Below, piece after piece: positions 23,183 to 31,380 of a stretch of DNA of 47,324 nucleotides (positions within the stretch are counted from its first letter, which is position 1; each line of letters starts with the position of its first letter). The DNA is from DATGKK01 sp035294725 (GTDB lineage: Bacteria; Actinomycetota; Acidimicrobiia; Acidimicrobiales; Bog-793), in contig DATGKK010000137.1 in assembly GCA_035294725.1 (NCBI GenBank), forward strand, positions 1 to 47,324, read 5' to 3'. Made by a program: the position numbers and the translations under genes. The notes beneath the pieces are model-generated. The model made no database searches, was not told where the DNA came from, and saw only the letters and a program-made list of their open reading frames with translations.

Positions 23183-25264
23183 ATGCCGGGCGTTGAGGCA
23201 CTCGGCCTGGCGGGACCCGACGCCCCCCCGCAGGGCGCGGCCTCCGCTGCCGGTGTGGCACGGCATCGGCGCCTGCTCGACCGGGAGATCCTCGCAAGGG
23301 CGGCCGGCGACGGCCTGAAGAAGTTCTCGCCCCGGACCCAGGTCCGCAACCCGGTGATGTTCGTCGTGTTCGTCGGCACGGTCGTGACCCTCGCCGAGTC
23401 GATCGCCCACCCGGGCGTCTTCGACTGGTCGGTGACTGCCTGGCTCGCGCTCACGGTGTACTTCGCCAACTTCGCTGAAGCCGTCGCCGAAGGGCGGGGA
23501 AAGGCACAGGCGGACACCCTGCGCCGGCTCCGGGTCGAGACCGAGGCCCGCCGGCTGAGAGGCGACCGCGAGGAGCGCATCGCTGCCGCCGAGCTCGCAA
23601 AGGGCGATGTCGTCGTGTGCGAGGCGGGTGACGTCATCCCCTCCGACGGGGAGATCATCGACGGCGTCGCCTCTGTCGACGAGTCCGCCATCACCGGGGA
23701 GTCGGCCCCCGTCATCCGGGAGTCCGGTGGCGACCGCTCGGCCGTCACGGGCGGGACCCGCGTCCTGTCGGACCGGATCGTGGTCCGCATCACCGCCGAG
23801 CGGGGGAAGACCTTCATCGACCGGATGATCAGCCTCGTGGAGGGGGCGCAGCGCCAGAAGACGCCGAACGAGATCGCCCTCACGATCCTGCTCGCCGCCC
23901 TCACGATCGTCTTCCTGCCCGTCGTCGTCTCCCTCGAGCCCTTCGGGCGCTACGCCGGGTCGCCCGTCTCGGTGGTCATCCTCGTCGCCCTCCTCGTCTG
24001 CCTGATCCCGACGACGAGCGGGGCGCTGCTGTCGGCGATCGGGATCGCCGGCATGGACCGGCTCGTCCAGCGCAATGTGCTCGCCATGTCGGGGCGGGCC
24101 GTCGAGGCGGCCGGCGACGTGCAGACGCTCTTGCTCGACAAGACAGGGACCATCACGCTCGGGAACCGGATGGCGGCGGCCTTCTACCCGGTCGGTGGCC
24201 ACGACGAGGAGGAGGTGGCTGCGACGGCCCAGCTCGCCTCCCTCGCCGACGAGACCCCTGAGGGTCGTTCCGTCGTCGTGCTCGCGAAGGAGCGGTTCAA
24301 CATCCGCGAGCGCGACCTCGGCTCGGACCACGAGTTCGTGCCCTTCAGCGCCACGACGCGCATGTCAGGGGTCGACGTCGACGGGAGGCAGGTCCGAAAG
24401 GGAGCGGCGGAGGCTGTCAGCCGTTGGGTCGTCGCCCAGGGCGGGAGGACCTCGCCCGAGCTGGACGCGATCGTGGAGCGGGTTGCCCGCTCCGGGTCGA
24501 CGCCGCTCGCCGTGGCCGACGGACCCGAGCTGCTCGGGGTGATCGAGCTGAAGGACGTGGTGAAGGCCGGGATCAGGGAGCGCTTCGACGAGATGCGCTC
24601 GCTCGGGATCCGCACCGTCATGATCACCGGGGACAACCCGCTCACCGCAGCTGCCATCGCCCAGGAGGCGGGGGTCGACGACTACCTCGCCGAGGCCACG
24701 CCCGAGGCGAAGATGGCGCTCATCAAAGCCGAGCAGGAGGGCGGGAAGCTCGTCGCCATGACGGGGGACGGCACGAACGACGCCCCTGCCCTCGCCCAGG
24801 CGGACGTCGGCGTCGCCATGAACACCGGCACGACGGCCGCCAAGGAGGCGGGGAACATGGTCGACCTCGACTCCAACCCGACCAAGCTCATCGACATCGT
24901 CGAGATCGGCAAGCAGCTCCTCATCACCCGTGGCGCCCTCACGACCTTCTCGATCGCGAACGACGTCGCCAAGTACTTCGCCATCATCCCCGCCCTGTTC
25001 GTGGCGACCTACCCGCAGCTGCGAGCCCTCAACGTCATGCGACTCCACAGCCCCGAGAGCGCGGTGCTCTCGGCGGTGATCTTCAACGCCCTTGTGATCG
25101 TGGCGCTGATCCCGCTCGCCCTGAGGGGGGTCAGGTTCCGCGCCCAGGGCGCCGGCGCCATCTTGCGCAGGAACGTGTGGATCTACGGGGTGGGTGGGCT
25201 CGTCGCCCCCTTTCTGTTCATCAAGCTCATCGACCTCCTCCTCAGCGCGACGGGGGTCTTCTGA
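23183..25264 (+). CDS. kdpB: KdpB, P-type ATPase catalytic subunit
   Basis: A 693-residue P-type ATPase of the Kdp class. ITGESAPVIRESGG is the actuator TGES motif; LLDKTGTITLGNR contains the phosphorylated Asp (about residue 319); MTGDGTNDAPALAQADVGVAM is the hinge. It hydrolyses ATP to drive K+ import with KdpA. The ATG is preceded by GGGGAGGTGA at optimal spacing, a strong ribosome site, so the N-terminal extension of about 25 residues rich in Ala and Pro before the usual kdpB start is real or the conserved part simply begins later. Its TGA overlaps the kdpC ATG. Confidence 0.97.
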   Translation: MPGVEALGLAGPDAPPQGAASAAGVARHRRLLDREILARAAGDGLKKFSPRTQVRNPVMFVVFVGTVVTLAESIAHPGVFDWSVTAWLALTVYFANFAEAVAEGRGKAQADTLRRLRVETEARRLRGDREERIAAAELAKGDVVVCEAGDVIPSDGEIIDGVASVDESAITGESAPVIRESGGDRSAVTGGTRVLSDRIVVRITAERGKTFIDRMISLVEGAQRQKTPNEIALTILLAALTIVFLPVVVSLEPFGRYAGSPVSVVILVALLVCLIPTTSGALLSAIGIAGMDRLVQRNVLAMSGRAVEAAGDVQTLLLDKTGTITLGNRMAAAFYPVGGHDEEEVAATAQLASLADETPEGRSVVVLAKERFNIRERDLGSDHEFVPFSATTRMSGVDVDGRQVRKGAAEAVSRWVVAQGGRTSPELDAIVERVARSGSTPLAVADGPELLGVIELKDVVKAGIRERFDEMRSLGIRTVMITGDNPLTAAAIAQEAGVDDYLAEATPEAKMALIKAEQEGGKLVAMTGDGTNDAPALAQADVGVAMNTGTTAAKEAGNMVDLDSNPTKLIDIVEIGKQLLITRGALTTFSIANDVAKYFAIIPALFVATYPQLRALNVMRLHSPESAVLSAVIFNALVIVALIPLALRGVRFRAQGAGAILRRNVWIYGVGGLVAPFLFIKLIDLLLSATGVF

Positions 25265-25806
25265 TGCGCTCGCTGCTCGTGGTGAACCTCCGGAGGGGCG
25301 CGCTCCTCACCGCGGTCTTCTTCGTCCTGCTCGGGCTCGCCTACCCGCTCGCCGAGGTGGGGATCGGCCAGGCGCTCTTCCCTCACCAGGTGAACGGCTC
25401 TCTCACCAGGTACGGCTCGACGCTCATCGGCCAGCACTGGACCGGACCGAGGTGGTTCCAAGGGCGACCGGATGCCGACAACCCGATGGCCACCGGCGGC
25501 ACCAATCTCGGGCCCCGGTCGAAGGCGCTCGTGCGCGACGTAGCGCGAGAGGTCGCGCTCTTGCGCCGGGAGGGCATCACCCCCACGCCCGACCTCGTCA
25601 CCACCTCCGGCAGCGGGGTCGACCCCGACATCGCACCTGTGGACGCCTACGCCCAGGTCGCGGCAGTTGCGAAGGCGCGGGGCCTCCCCGTGGCGGTGCT
25701 GCGCCGGCTCGTGGCGAGCCAGGTCCACGAACCCGAGCTCGGGTTCCTCGGCTCGCCCTACGTGGACGTCCTGCAGCTCAACGAAGCTCTGGCTCGGTTG
25801 GGATGA
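25264..25806 (+). CDS. kdpC: KdpC, K+-transporting ATPase assembly subunit
   Basis: A 180-residue protein with one N-terminal membrane helix (residues about 12-30) and a periplasmic domain. Signatures: GSTLIGQHW, FQGRPDADNPMATGGTNLGP, VTTSGSGVDPDIAPVDAYAQ and, near the end, LGFLGSPYVDVLQLNEAL. It acts as the stabilising and nucleotide-affinity subunit of KdpABC. Its start overlaps kdpB and its stop overlaps the start of the OB-fold/KdpD gene by four bases (ATGA), showing that the sensor is part of the same transcript. Confidence 0.97.
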   Translation: MRSLLVVNLRRGALLTAVFFVLLGLAYPLAEVGIGQALFPHQVNGSLTRYGSTLIGQHWTGPRWFQGRPDADNPMATGGTNLGPRSKALVRDVAREVALLRREGITPTPDLVTTSGSGVDPDIAPVDAYAQVAAVAKARGLPVAVLRRLVASQVHEPELGFLGSPYVDVLQLNEALARLG

Positions 25807-27449
25807 GGCAGGCCGACCCGCGAGCGTCCGGCGGTCCGACCCGAGTGGCGAGCACGGTCGCGGCGGCTCGGCCGCGAGAGCGCGTCGAGGTGGCCGGGAG
25901 GATCTCGGCCGTCCGTACCGTCACCCGCGGGGCGGCCCCGTCGTGCCTGTGCGTGCTGGACGATGGGACCGGCGAGATCGACCTGCTCTTCCTCGGCCGC
26001 CGCAAGGTGCCGGGCCTCGAAGTCGGCACAGGTTGTCGCGCCGAAGGGACGGCGCGCGTCGAGCAGGGGCGCCTCGTCGTCTGGAACCCCCGCTATTGGC
26101 TCGGGGAGCAGAGCGCCTTCGCGGAGGCGACGTTGCCAGGTGACGCGCGGGCCGGCCCTGCGGCGGTGCCAGGTCGCGGGCAGGCCGCGCCGACGCCGGC
26201 CGGAGCCGGGGCGGTGCCGGACGGCGGCGGAGCCCCGGCCGGCCGCGAGGAGCCCAGCGAGGGAGCGGCTCTCGTCGAGCCGGCGGGCCACTTCCGCATC
26301 TACCTCGGTGTCGCAGCGGGTGTCGGCAAGACGGTCGCCATGCTCGACGAGGGTCAGCGCCGGCGCGAGCGAGGAACCGACGTCGTCATCGCGCTCGTCG
26401 AGACCCACGGCCGAAAGGTGACCGCAGAGCGGGCCGAGGGCCTCGAGGTCGTCCCCCGGCGGCGGGTCGAGCACCGGGGCGCCATCCTCGAGGAGATGGA
26501 TCTCGATGCGGTCCTGCGCCGCAAGCCGAAGGTGGCCCTCGTCGACGAGCTCGCGCACACGAACGTCCCCGGCAGTGGCCGCAACGAGAAGCGGTGGCAG
26601 GACGTGCTGGAGCTCCTCGAGTCCGGGATCGACGTCATCACCACGGTCAACATCCAGCACCTCGAGAGCATCGCCGACGCGGTCGAGAGGATCAGCCACG
26701 TGCCGGTGCGCGAGCGGGTCCCTGACTGGGTCGTGCGCCGGGCCGACCAGATCGAGCTCGTGGACTCCTCGCCGGAGCAGCTCCGCCGCCGGATGCTGCA
26801 CGGCAACATCTACCCGCTCGAGCAGGTTCCCCATGCCCTCGCCAACTTCTTCCGGGCGGACAATCTGAGCGCTCTTAGGGAGCTGACGCTCCGGTTCATG
26901 GCCGACGAGACCGAGGAGGAGCTGCTCGAGCACCTGCTCGCCGCCAGAGCCGAGACCGTCTGGGAGACGGCTGAGCGGATGGCGGTCGGTGTGACGGCGG
27001 CCCCTGGCACCGCCGCGGTCATCCGCCGCGCCGCCCGCATGGCCGCGAGGATGAAGGCCGACCTTCACGCCGTCCACGTCACGGCGAAGGACGCTGCGCT
27101 CCGGAGTCGCGACGAGCTCGCCCCGGTCCGGCGAGTCGTGTCGGACGTCGGGGCGTCGTGGCACGAGGTCGAGGCCACGGATCCCGTCGAGGCGCTCGTC
27201 GAGTTCGCACGGCGCCACCAGATCACCCAAGTCGTGATCGGAGCCAGCCAACGGAGCCGGTGGCGGGAGCTGGCGGGTGGAGGCTCGATCGTGCAGAGGA
27301 TGAGCCGCCGGGCGGCCGGCGCCGGGATCGACCTCCACATCATCGCCCGGCGGGACCCGGTGCCAGCCGAGAAGGGGCGCCGAGCCACGAGCGGGGCGGC
27401 CGGCGCGGCACGAGGCGACCGGGATGAAGGCTCGGCCGAGCACGAGTGA
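25803..27449 (+). CDS. kdpD: OB-fold domain fused to the N-terminal (sensor) half of KdpD
   Basis: A 548-residue soluble protein. Residues about 26-100 are an OB-fold: VEVAGRISAV, LDDGTGEIDLLFLGRRK and VWNPRYWL. An Ala/Pro/Gly-rich linker (110-160) follows. From 162 the KdpD N-domain begins: HFRIYLGVAAGVGKT with the P-loop at about 169-177, ALVDELAHTNVPGSGRN (Walker B region) and NIQHLESI. A USP-like domain ends the chain, but the usual SxS nucleotide motif of the KdpD USP is not obvious. There is no membrane helix and no kinase domain; these are encoded separately at 28816. The start overlaps kdpC. Small OB-fold proteins of this type stand next to trkA genes in other actinobacteria, so a potassium-linked function is plausible. 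Confidence 0.85.
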   Translation: MRQADPRASGGPTRVASTVAAARPRERVEVAGRISAVRTVTRGAAPSCLCVLDDGTGEIDLLFLGRRKVPGLEVGTGCRAEGTARVEQGRLVVWNPRYWLGEQSAFAEATLPGDARAGPAAVPGRGQAAPTPAGAGAVPDGGGAPAGREEPSEGAALVEPAGHFRIYLGVAAGVGKTVAMLDEGQRRRERGTDVVIALVETHGRKVTAERAEGLEVVPRRRVEHRGAILEEMDLDAVLRRKPKVALVDELAHTNVPGSGRNEKRWQDVLELLESGIDVITTVNIQHLESIADAVERISHVPVRERVPDWVVRRADQIELVDSSPEQLRRRMLHGNIYPLEQVPHALANFFRADNLSALRELTLRFMADETEEELLEHLLAARAETVWETAERMAVGVTAAPGTAAVIRRAARMAARMKADLHAVHVTAKDAALRSRDELAPVRRVVSDVGASWHEVEATDPVEALVEFARRHQITQVVIGASQRSRWRELAGGGSIVQRMSRRAAGAGIDLHIIARRDPVPAEKGRRATSGAAGAARGDRDEGSAEHE

Positions 27450-27695
27450 GGACGCCGTAGCGCATGGGCGGGCGAACGGTCGGACCGCGAGCGGCTCGCC
27501 TCCTCGCGCGAGGGGCATCGTGCCGCTGCCCGCAGCCGGCTGCCTGCTGGGCGACGGCGTCCAAGGTGGCGCGGCGCCCGGCAGATGTGAGCGCGAGGCG
27601 GGCCCCTTCGACGGCGACCAGACCACGGGCATGTGGGCTGCGCCGGGCGACCCAGATCTAGGATCGCCCCATCGCGAGCAAGGGAGCCGCAGCCC

Positions 27696-28643
27696 ATGGG
27701 CAGGTGCACGATCAGACGGCGAGTTGTCGGCCTCGCCCTGCACGGCGTCATCGTCGCCTCGCTCGTCGTCGGCGGAGCGGCTCCCGCTCTCGCTGCGACG
27801 TCCAGGGGCCACGGCGGCGGCAGCGGCGGCGGGAGGGCGACGCCGACCGGGAACGACGTCTCCTACCCGCAGTGCGGGACGAGCCTGCCGGCGGCACCGG
27901 CCTTCGGCATCGTGGGCCTGACAGGTGGGCTCGCCAACGACCTCAACCCCTGCTTCGGGCCGTCGTCGTCGTATCCGAGCTACGACCAGAGCGAGCTGTA
28001 CTGGGCGGCTGCCTCCTCCACGGGCGGGGCGAGCCAGCCCAAGGCGTCGCTGTACGTCAACACGGCGGATCCGGGAAACGTCTACGACGGCACGGCGATC
28101 TCGGACTGGCCTGATTCGGGAAGCACTCCCTATGGGTCATGCACGACGACGACGGTGACGCTCACGAGCGGCACCGACACCGTCGGCGCCGACTCTCCCG
28201 CGTGCGCCTGGCAGTACGGCTACGACAACGCCACGGAGGACGTGAGCTGGCTCGAGGCTGCCGCGAGCGCGATCGACGGCCAGGCCCCTCCGGTCACCGT
28301 GGCCGGCACCGCCTCGAGCTACCCGTGGTGGCTCGACGTCGAGACGGCGAACACGTGGCAGTCGGACACGACGATGAACGTCGCCGACCTAGAAGGGATG
28401 ATCGCCGCGCTCCGGGCTGCCGGGGCCACCGCGGTCGGCGCGTACTCGACCTCCAGCCAGTGGGACACCATCACCGGGGGCACGAGCTCCGCCTCGGGAT
28501 CGCTGTACGGCATGCCCGACTGGATCCCCGGAGCCCGAAACCTCTCCGGCGCGCAGGCCAACTGTGGCCAGGCTTCCTTCACCGGGGGCACCGTCACCCT
28601 GACCCAGTGGTTCAGCCATCCCGATGGCGACTACGCCTGCTGA
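27696..28643 (+). CDS. secreted glycoside-hydrolase-like protein inserted between the two kdpD halves
   Basis: A 315-residue exported protein. The first 32 residues are a signal peptide (basic RRR, hydrophobic core, end APALAAT). The mature part begins with a Gly-rich tract, then TGNDVSYPQCG, GIVGLTGGLANDLNPCFG, LYVNTADPGN, SPACAWQYGYDNA, WWLDVETANTWQ and VGAYSTSSQWDTITG. These form the pattern of actinobacterial secreted GH25-like/Rv2525c-like TIM barrels, with several Asp and Glu in the strand ends. Cell-wall or glycan binding or cleavage is possible but not proven. It has a weak AAGGGAG site. It is co-oriented with kdp and sits between the split sensor genes; whether it belongs functionally is unclear. 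Confidence 0.75.
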   Translation: MGRCTIRRRVVGLALHGVIVASLVVGGAAPALAATSRGHGGGSGGGRATPTGNDVSYPQCGTSLPAAPAFGIVGLTGGLANDLNPCFGPSSSYPSYDQSELYWAAASSTGGASQPKASLYVNTADPGNVYDGTAISDWPDSGSTPYGSCTTTTVTLTSGTDTVGADSPACAWQYGYDNATEDVSWLEAAASAIDGQAPPVTVAGTASSYPWWLDVETANTWQSDTTMNVADLEGMIAALRAAGATAVGAYSTSSQWDTITGGTSSASGSLYGMPDWIPGARNLSGAQANCGQASFTGGTVTLTQWFSHPDGDYAC

Positions 28644-28815
28644 CGGCAGCTTCGACTCTCTGGCCGGTCAGCTCTGGCGTGCCCGCCACCGGCGTCACCC
28701 TGGGGCAGGAGAGCCAGCGAGGCGCGATTCCGGGTTGGTCGCAGCTGCCAGGGCTCGCGCCCGCACCGGGCCGAGCCGGGCCGGAGCAGCGGCGCTCCCT
28801 TGGAGGAGCGCCGCG

Positions 28816-30327
28816 ATGATGGGCACGCGGACACGAAGGACCCTCACCGGCACCCTCGCAGCGCTCGCCACCATGGCCGCGCTGACGGCCGTCATGGTGA
28901 GCATCCGCAGCCATCTGAGCATCGCCACGGCTGCCCTGGTGCTCGTGGTCCCGGTCGTGATCGGAGTGGTGGTCGGCGGCTTCGTCGCCGGTGTCCTCAG
29001 CGTCGTCGCCGGCTTTCTCGTCTACGACTTCTTCTTCATCCCCCCGTACGCCACCCTCTCGGTCGGTGCGCTGCAGAACTGGGTGGCGCTCGGCGTCTAC
29101 GCCGTCGTCATGCTGCCGGTCTCCCAGGTGGTCGCCCGCCTCGACTCGGCGAGAGCGGAGGCTCGCCGCCGGGAGCGAGAGATGCAGGAGCTCTTCTCCC
29201 TCTCCCACCTGCTCGTTGAGGACCAGCAGCTCGACGAGCTGCTGTCAACCGTGGTGACGACGGTCGCCGGGGTGTTCGAGGCCGACCAGGTGGCGCTCCT
29301 CCTGCCGGGTCCCGACGGGCTCGAGGTCGCTGCGTGGGCCGGCGAGCCGCTGAGCGAGGCTCAGATCAGGCGCGTGCTCCCCGAGCCACCGGAGCCTGCG
29401 AGCCTGGAGCCGGGGCCCTCCGAGCGAGGTGGGCTCCTCGTCGTCGCCCTCGTCGCCGCCAACCGGCCGGTCGGCCTCCTCGCACTGACCGGTGACGGCC
29501 TCTCGCGGCACGATCGCGAGCCGCTCATGCTGTTCGCCAACCACATCGCCCTTGCCGTCGAGCGAGTGCAGCTTCGGGACCGGGCGCTCCGAGCGAGGCT
29601 CGCCGACGAGGTGGCCCGCCTCGCGCGCACGCTCGTGAGCGCCGTCGCTCACGACCTTCGCACCCCGCTCGCCCGCATCAAGGCGTCCTCCTCGACCCTG
29701 GCGGACGCCGCCTTCGACGTCGATCCCGCGAAGTCCCGGAAGCTCGCTCGCCTCATCGACTCGCAGGTCGACCGGTTGGCCGACCTCGTGCGCAACCTGC
29801 TCGACATGAGCCGGATCCAAGCCGGCGTGCTTGAGCCGCGCCGCTCCGTGGTGGAGGTTCGAGAGCTCGTGGCCGCCGCCGTGCGTGACATCGCGGCAGA
29901 TCGCCACGACCACCCCATCCGCGTCGTGCTTGCAGACGACCTGCCACCAGTCGACGTCGACCGTCCCCTTGTCGGAAGGGTGCTGGAGAACCTGATCGCG
30001 AACGCACTGCGCTACAGCCCGAAGCTGGAGCCGATCACGATCAGCGCCGTGCTCGAGCCGCCTCGGCACGTCGTCGTCTCGGTGAGCGACCGCGGTCCGG
30101 GGGTTCCGCCGCACCAGCGGGACGAGATCTTCGAGCTGTTCGCTCGCCGCGACAGCGATGCCGGCGCAGGGCTCGGCCTCGCGATCGCGAGGACCTTCGT
30201 TGAGGCACACGGCGAGCGCATCTGGGTCGAGGAGGCGCCCGGCGGCGGTGCGATGTTCTGCTTCACCCTGCCGCTGGCGGCATCGATTGAGGAGGAGCCG
30301 CGCCATGTCGAGAGTGCTCGTCATTGA
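28816..30327 (+). CDS. kdpD: C-terminal half of KdpD: membrane, GAF and histidine kinase domains
   Basis: A 503-residue sensor kinase. Residues about 10-110 hold the four DUF4118 helices typical of KdpD (VYDFFFIPPYATLSV). A GAF-like region (about 130-250) follows, then HisKA with phospho-acceptor His279 in SAVAHDLRTPLARIK, and an HATPase with NLIANALRYSP (N box), DRGPGVP (G1) and GAGLGLAIARTFVEAHGERI (G2). It lacks the KdpD sensor and USP domains, which are in the separate upstream protein. ATG 28816 follows GGAGGAG at good spacing. Its end overlaps KdpE by 23 bases. It phosphorylates KdpE, presumably in complex with the upstream half. Confidence 0.9.
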   Translation: MMGTRTRRTLTGTLAALATMAALTAVMVSIRSHLSIATAALVLVVPVVIGVVVGGFVAGVLSVVAGFLVYDFFFIPPYATLSVGALQNWVALGVYAVVMLPVSQVVARLDSARAEARRREREMQELFSLSHLLVEDQQLDELLSTVVTTVAGVFEADQVALLLPGPDGLEVAAWAGEPLSEAQIRRVLPEPPEPASLEPGPSERGGLLVVALVAANRPVGLLALTGDGLSRHDREPLMLFANHIALAVERVQLRDRALRARLADEVARLARTLVSAVAHDLRTPLARIKASSSTLADAAFDVDPAKSRKLARLIDSQVDRLADLVRNLLDMSRIQAGVLEPRRSVVEVRELVAAAVRDIAADRHDHPIRVVLADDLPPVDVDRPLVGRVLENLIANALRYSPKLEPITISAVLEPPRHVVVSVSDRGPGVPPHQRDEIFELFARRDSDAGAGLGLAIARTFVEAHGERIWVEEAPGGGAMFCFTLPLAASIEEEPRHVESARH

Positions 30328-31009
30328 CGACGACCCCGACCTGCTCGGTGTCTGTCGAGTGGCCCTCGAGGCGCTCGGCCATCAGCTGATCACGGCCGAG
30401 TCAGGAGGCGAGGGGCTCGCGGAGGCGGCGATCCGCTCTCCCGACGTCGTCGTGCTCGACCTCGGCCTGCCCGACCTCGACGGGGTGGAGGTCTGCCGGC
30501 GGATCCGGCAGTGGAGCCGCGTGCCGGTCGTCGTCTTGTCGGCGGACGGCTCGGAGGACCGCAAGGTCGAGGCGCTCGACGCCGGTGCCGACGACTACGT
30601 GACCAAGCCCTTTGGCATGCGCGAGCTCGACGCGCGGCTTCGCGTCGCCGTGCGGCACCGCGGGGTGGATGCGACCGAGGCCGTGACCGAGCTCGTCGCA
30701 GGAAGTCTCCGGCTCGACCTCGTCCACAGGGAGGCGACGCTGTCGGGCCGGCCGCTCGACCTCGCGCCGAAGGAGTTCGACTTCCTCGCCTACCTTGGTC
30801 GCCACGTGGGAAAGGTCTGCACGCGGCGCATGATCCTCGAGAACGTCTGGGGCCCCGGCTACGTCCGGGAGACCAACTACTTGAAGGTCTACGCCTACCG
30901 GCTGCGGCGCAAGCTCGACGACGAGCATGGCCGGTTCCTCCAGAGCGATCCCGCCGTCGGCTACCGGCTCGTGCCCTTCGACGCAGGCCTTCGCGGCGAG
31001 GGGAGCTGA
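30305..31009 (+). CDS. kdpE: KdpE, OmpR-type response regulator of kdp
   Basis: A 234-residue response regulator. The receiver has IDDDPDLLG (acidic pocket), phospho-acceptor Asp52 in VVVLDLGLPDLDG and the switch Lys in YVTKPF. The C-terminal OmpR winged helix contains LAPKEFDFLAYLGRHVG and ETNYLKVYAYRLRRKLDDE, and the terminal GYRLVPF. Overlap of 23 bases with the kinase gene and a GGAGGAG ribosome site show cotranscription. It should activate kdp when K+ is low; candidate sites are the direct repeats upstream of the first microprotein. Confidence 0.93.
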   Translation: MSRVLVIDDDPDLLGVCRVALEALGHQLITAESGGEGLAEAAIRSPDVVVLDLGLPDLDGVEVCRRIRQWSRVPVVVLSADGSEDRKVEALDAGADDYVTKPFGMRELDARLRVAVRHRGVDATEAVTELVAGSLRLDLVHREATLSGRPLDLAPKEFDFLAYLGRHVGKVCTRRMILENVWGPGYVRETNYLKVYAYRLRRKLDDEHGRFLQSDPAVGYRLVPFDAGLRGEGS

Positions 31010-31054
31010 GACGGGGCGTGCCCGGGTACGGCGCCGTCCCGGCTGCCGACCCCA

Positions 31055-31074
31055 CATACCTCACGGGGTATGCT
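31055..31074 (+). promoter_or_regulatory. CsoR/CstR-like operator overlapping a -10 box (site 1)
   Basis: CATACCTCACGGGGTATG (31055-31072) is an inverted repeat of the form ATACC-N5-GGGTAT. TATGCT at 31069-31074, beginning at the first T of GGGGTA, is a good -10. It is 43 bases before the small Cys-rich gene. The same element in the same phase precedes the molybdoenzyme operon at 33625. CsoR, CstR and FrmR-type regulators bind such sites. Confidence 0.6.
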
Positions 31075-31114
31075 GCACACGTCGCCGTCGACGAGACAGG
31101 AGGTCGTTCGCGAG

Positions 31115-31285
31115 ATGTGCCGTGCCGTGAAGTGCCGGACGTGTGGGAAGACGACGTGGGCCGGCTGCGGCCAGCACGTCGAGCAGGTGCTCCGGGGGGT
31201 GCCCGAGTCGAAGCGGTGCGCCGGCCACCCGAAGCTCCCGGGAGAGCGGCGCTCGCTCGTGAAGCGGCTCTTCTCTCGGGCCTGA
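31115..31285 (+). CDS. small Cys-rich (zinc-ribbon-like) conserved protein
   Basis: A 56-residue basic protein with KCRTCGKTTWAGCGQH (Cys 7, 10, 18 and His 21) and a further RCAGHP, giving five Cys and two His that could bind one metal ion. Similar short proteins are common in actinobacteria without known role. ATG 31115 is chosen because AGGAGG stands ten bases upstream; the frame could extend back 45 bases, but the operator and the -10 box lie there. A CsoR/CstR-like operator precedes it, so it may be switched by copper or sulfane sulfur. A hairpin with a short T run follows. Confidence 0.72.
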   Translation: MCRAVKCRTCGKTTWAGCGQHVEQVLRGVPESKRCAGHPKLPGERRSLVKRLFSRA

Positions 31286-31298
31286 CCCTCGGGAGCTG

Positions 31299-31327
31299 AC
31301 CGGAGGCGAGTGCCTCGTTTCTCCGGT
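31299..31327 (+). terminator. hairpin after the small Cys-rich gene
   Basis: ACCGGAG at 31299-31305 pairs with CTCCGGT at 31321-31327, and an alternative inner stem GAGGC/GCCTC (31303-31307 with 31312-31316) is followed by GTTT. It starts 14 bases after the stop. A modest intrinsic terminator is likely. Confidence 0.42.
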
Positions 31328-31368
31328 CTCCACGGGCGACAGGGCGCTGTCCGCCCGCGCCGCGCGCG

Positions 31369-31380
31369 CATACTGTCGGC
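31369..31380 (+). promoter_or_regulatory. -10 box immediately before the GntR start (leaderless transcript)
   Basis: CATACT (31369-31374) and the overlapping TACTGT lie seven and five bases before the GTG at 31381. No ribosome site is present. This spacing is what leaderless actinobacterial genes show, with transcription starting at or next to the start codon. Confidence 0.45.

Noticed and set aside
21356..24331. 991-residue open frame on the minus strand
   Set aside because: It is antisense to kdpA and kdpB and is nearly pure charged low-complexity sequence with no domain pattern.
27450..27695. Small gene between the KdpD N-half and the secreted protein
   Set aside because: Frames crossing the 246 bases have no ribosome site and no recognisable pattern; it is more likely spacer with a promoter for the secreted gene.
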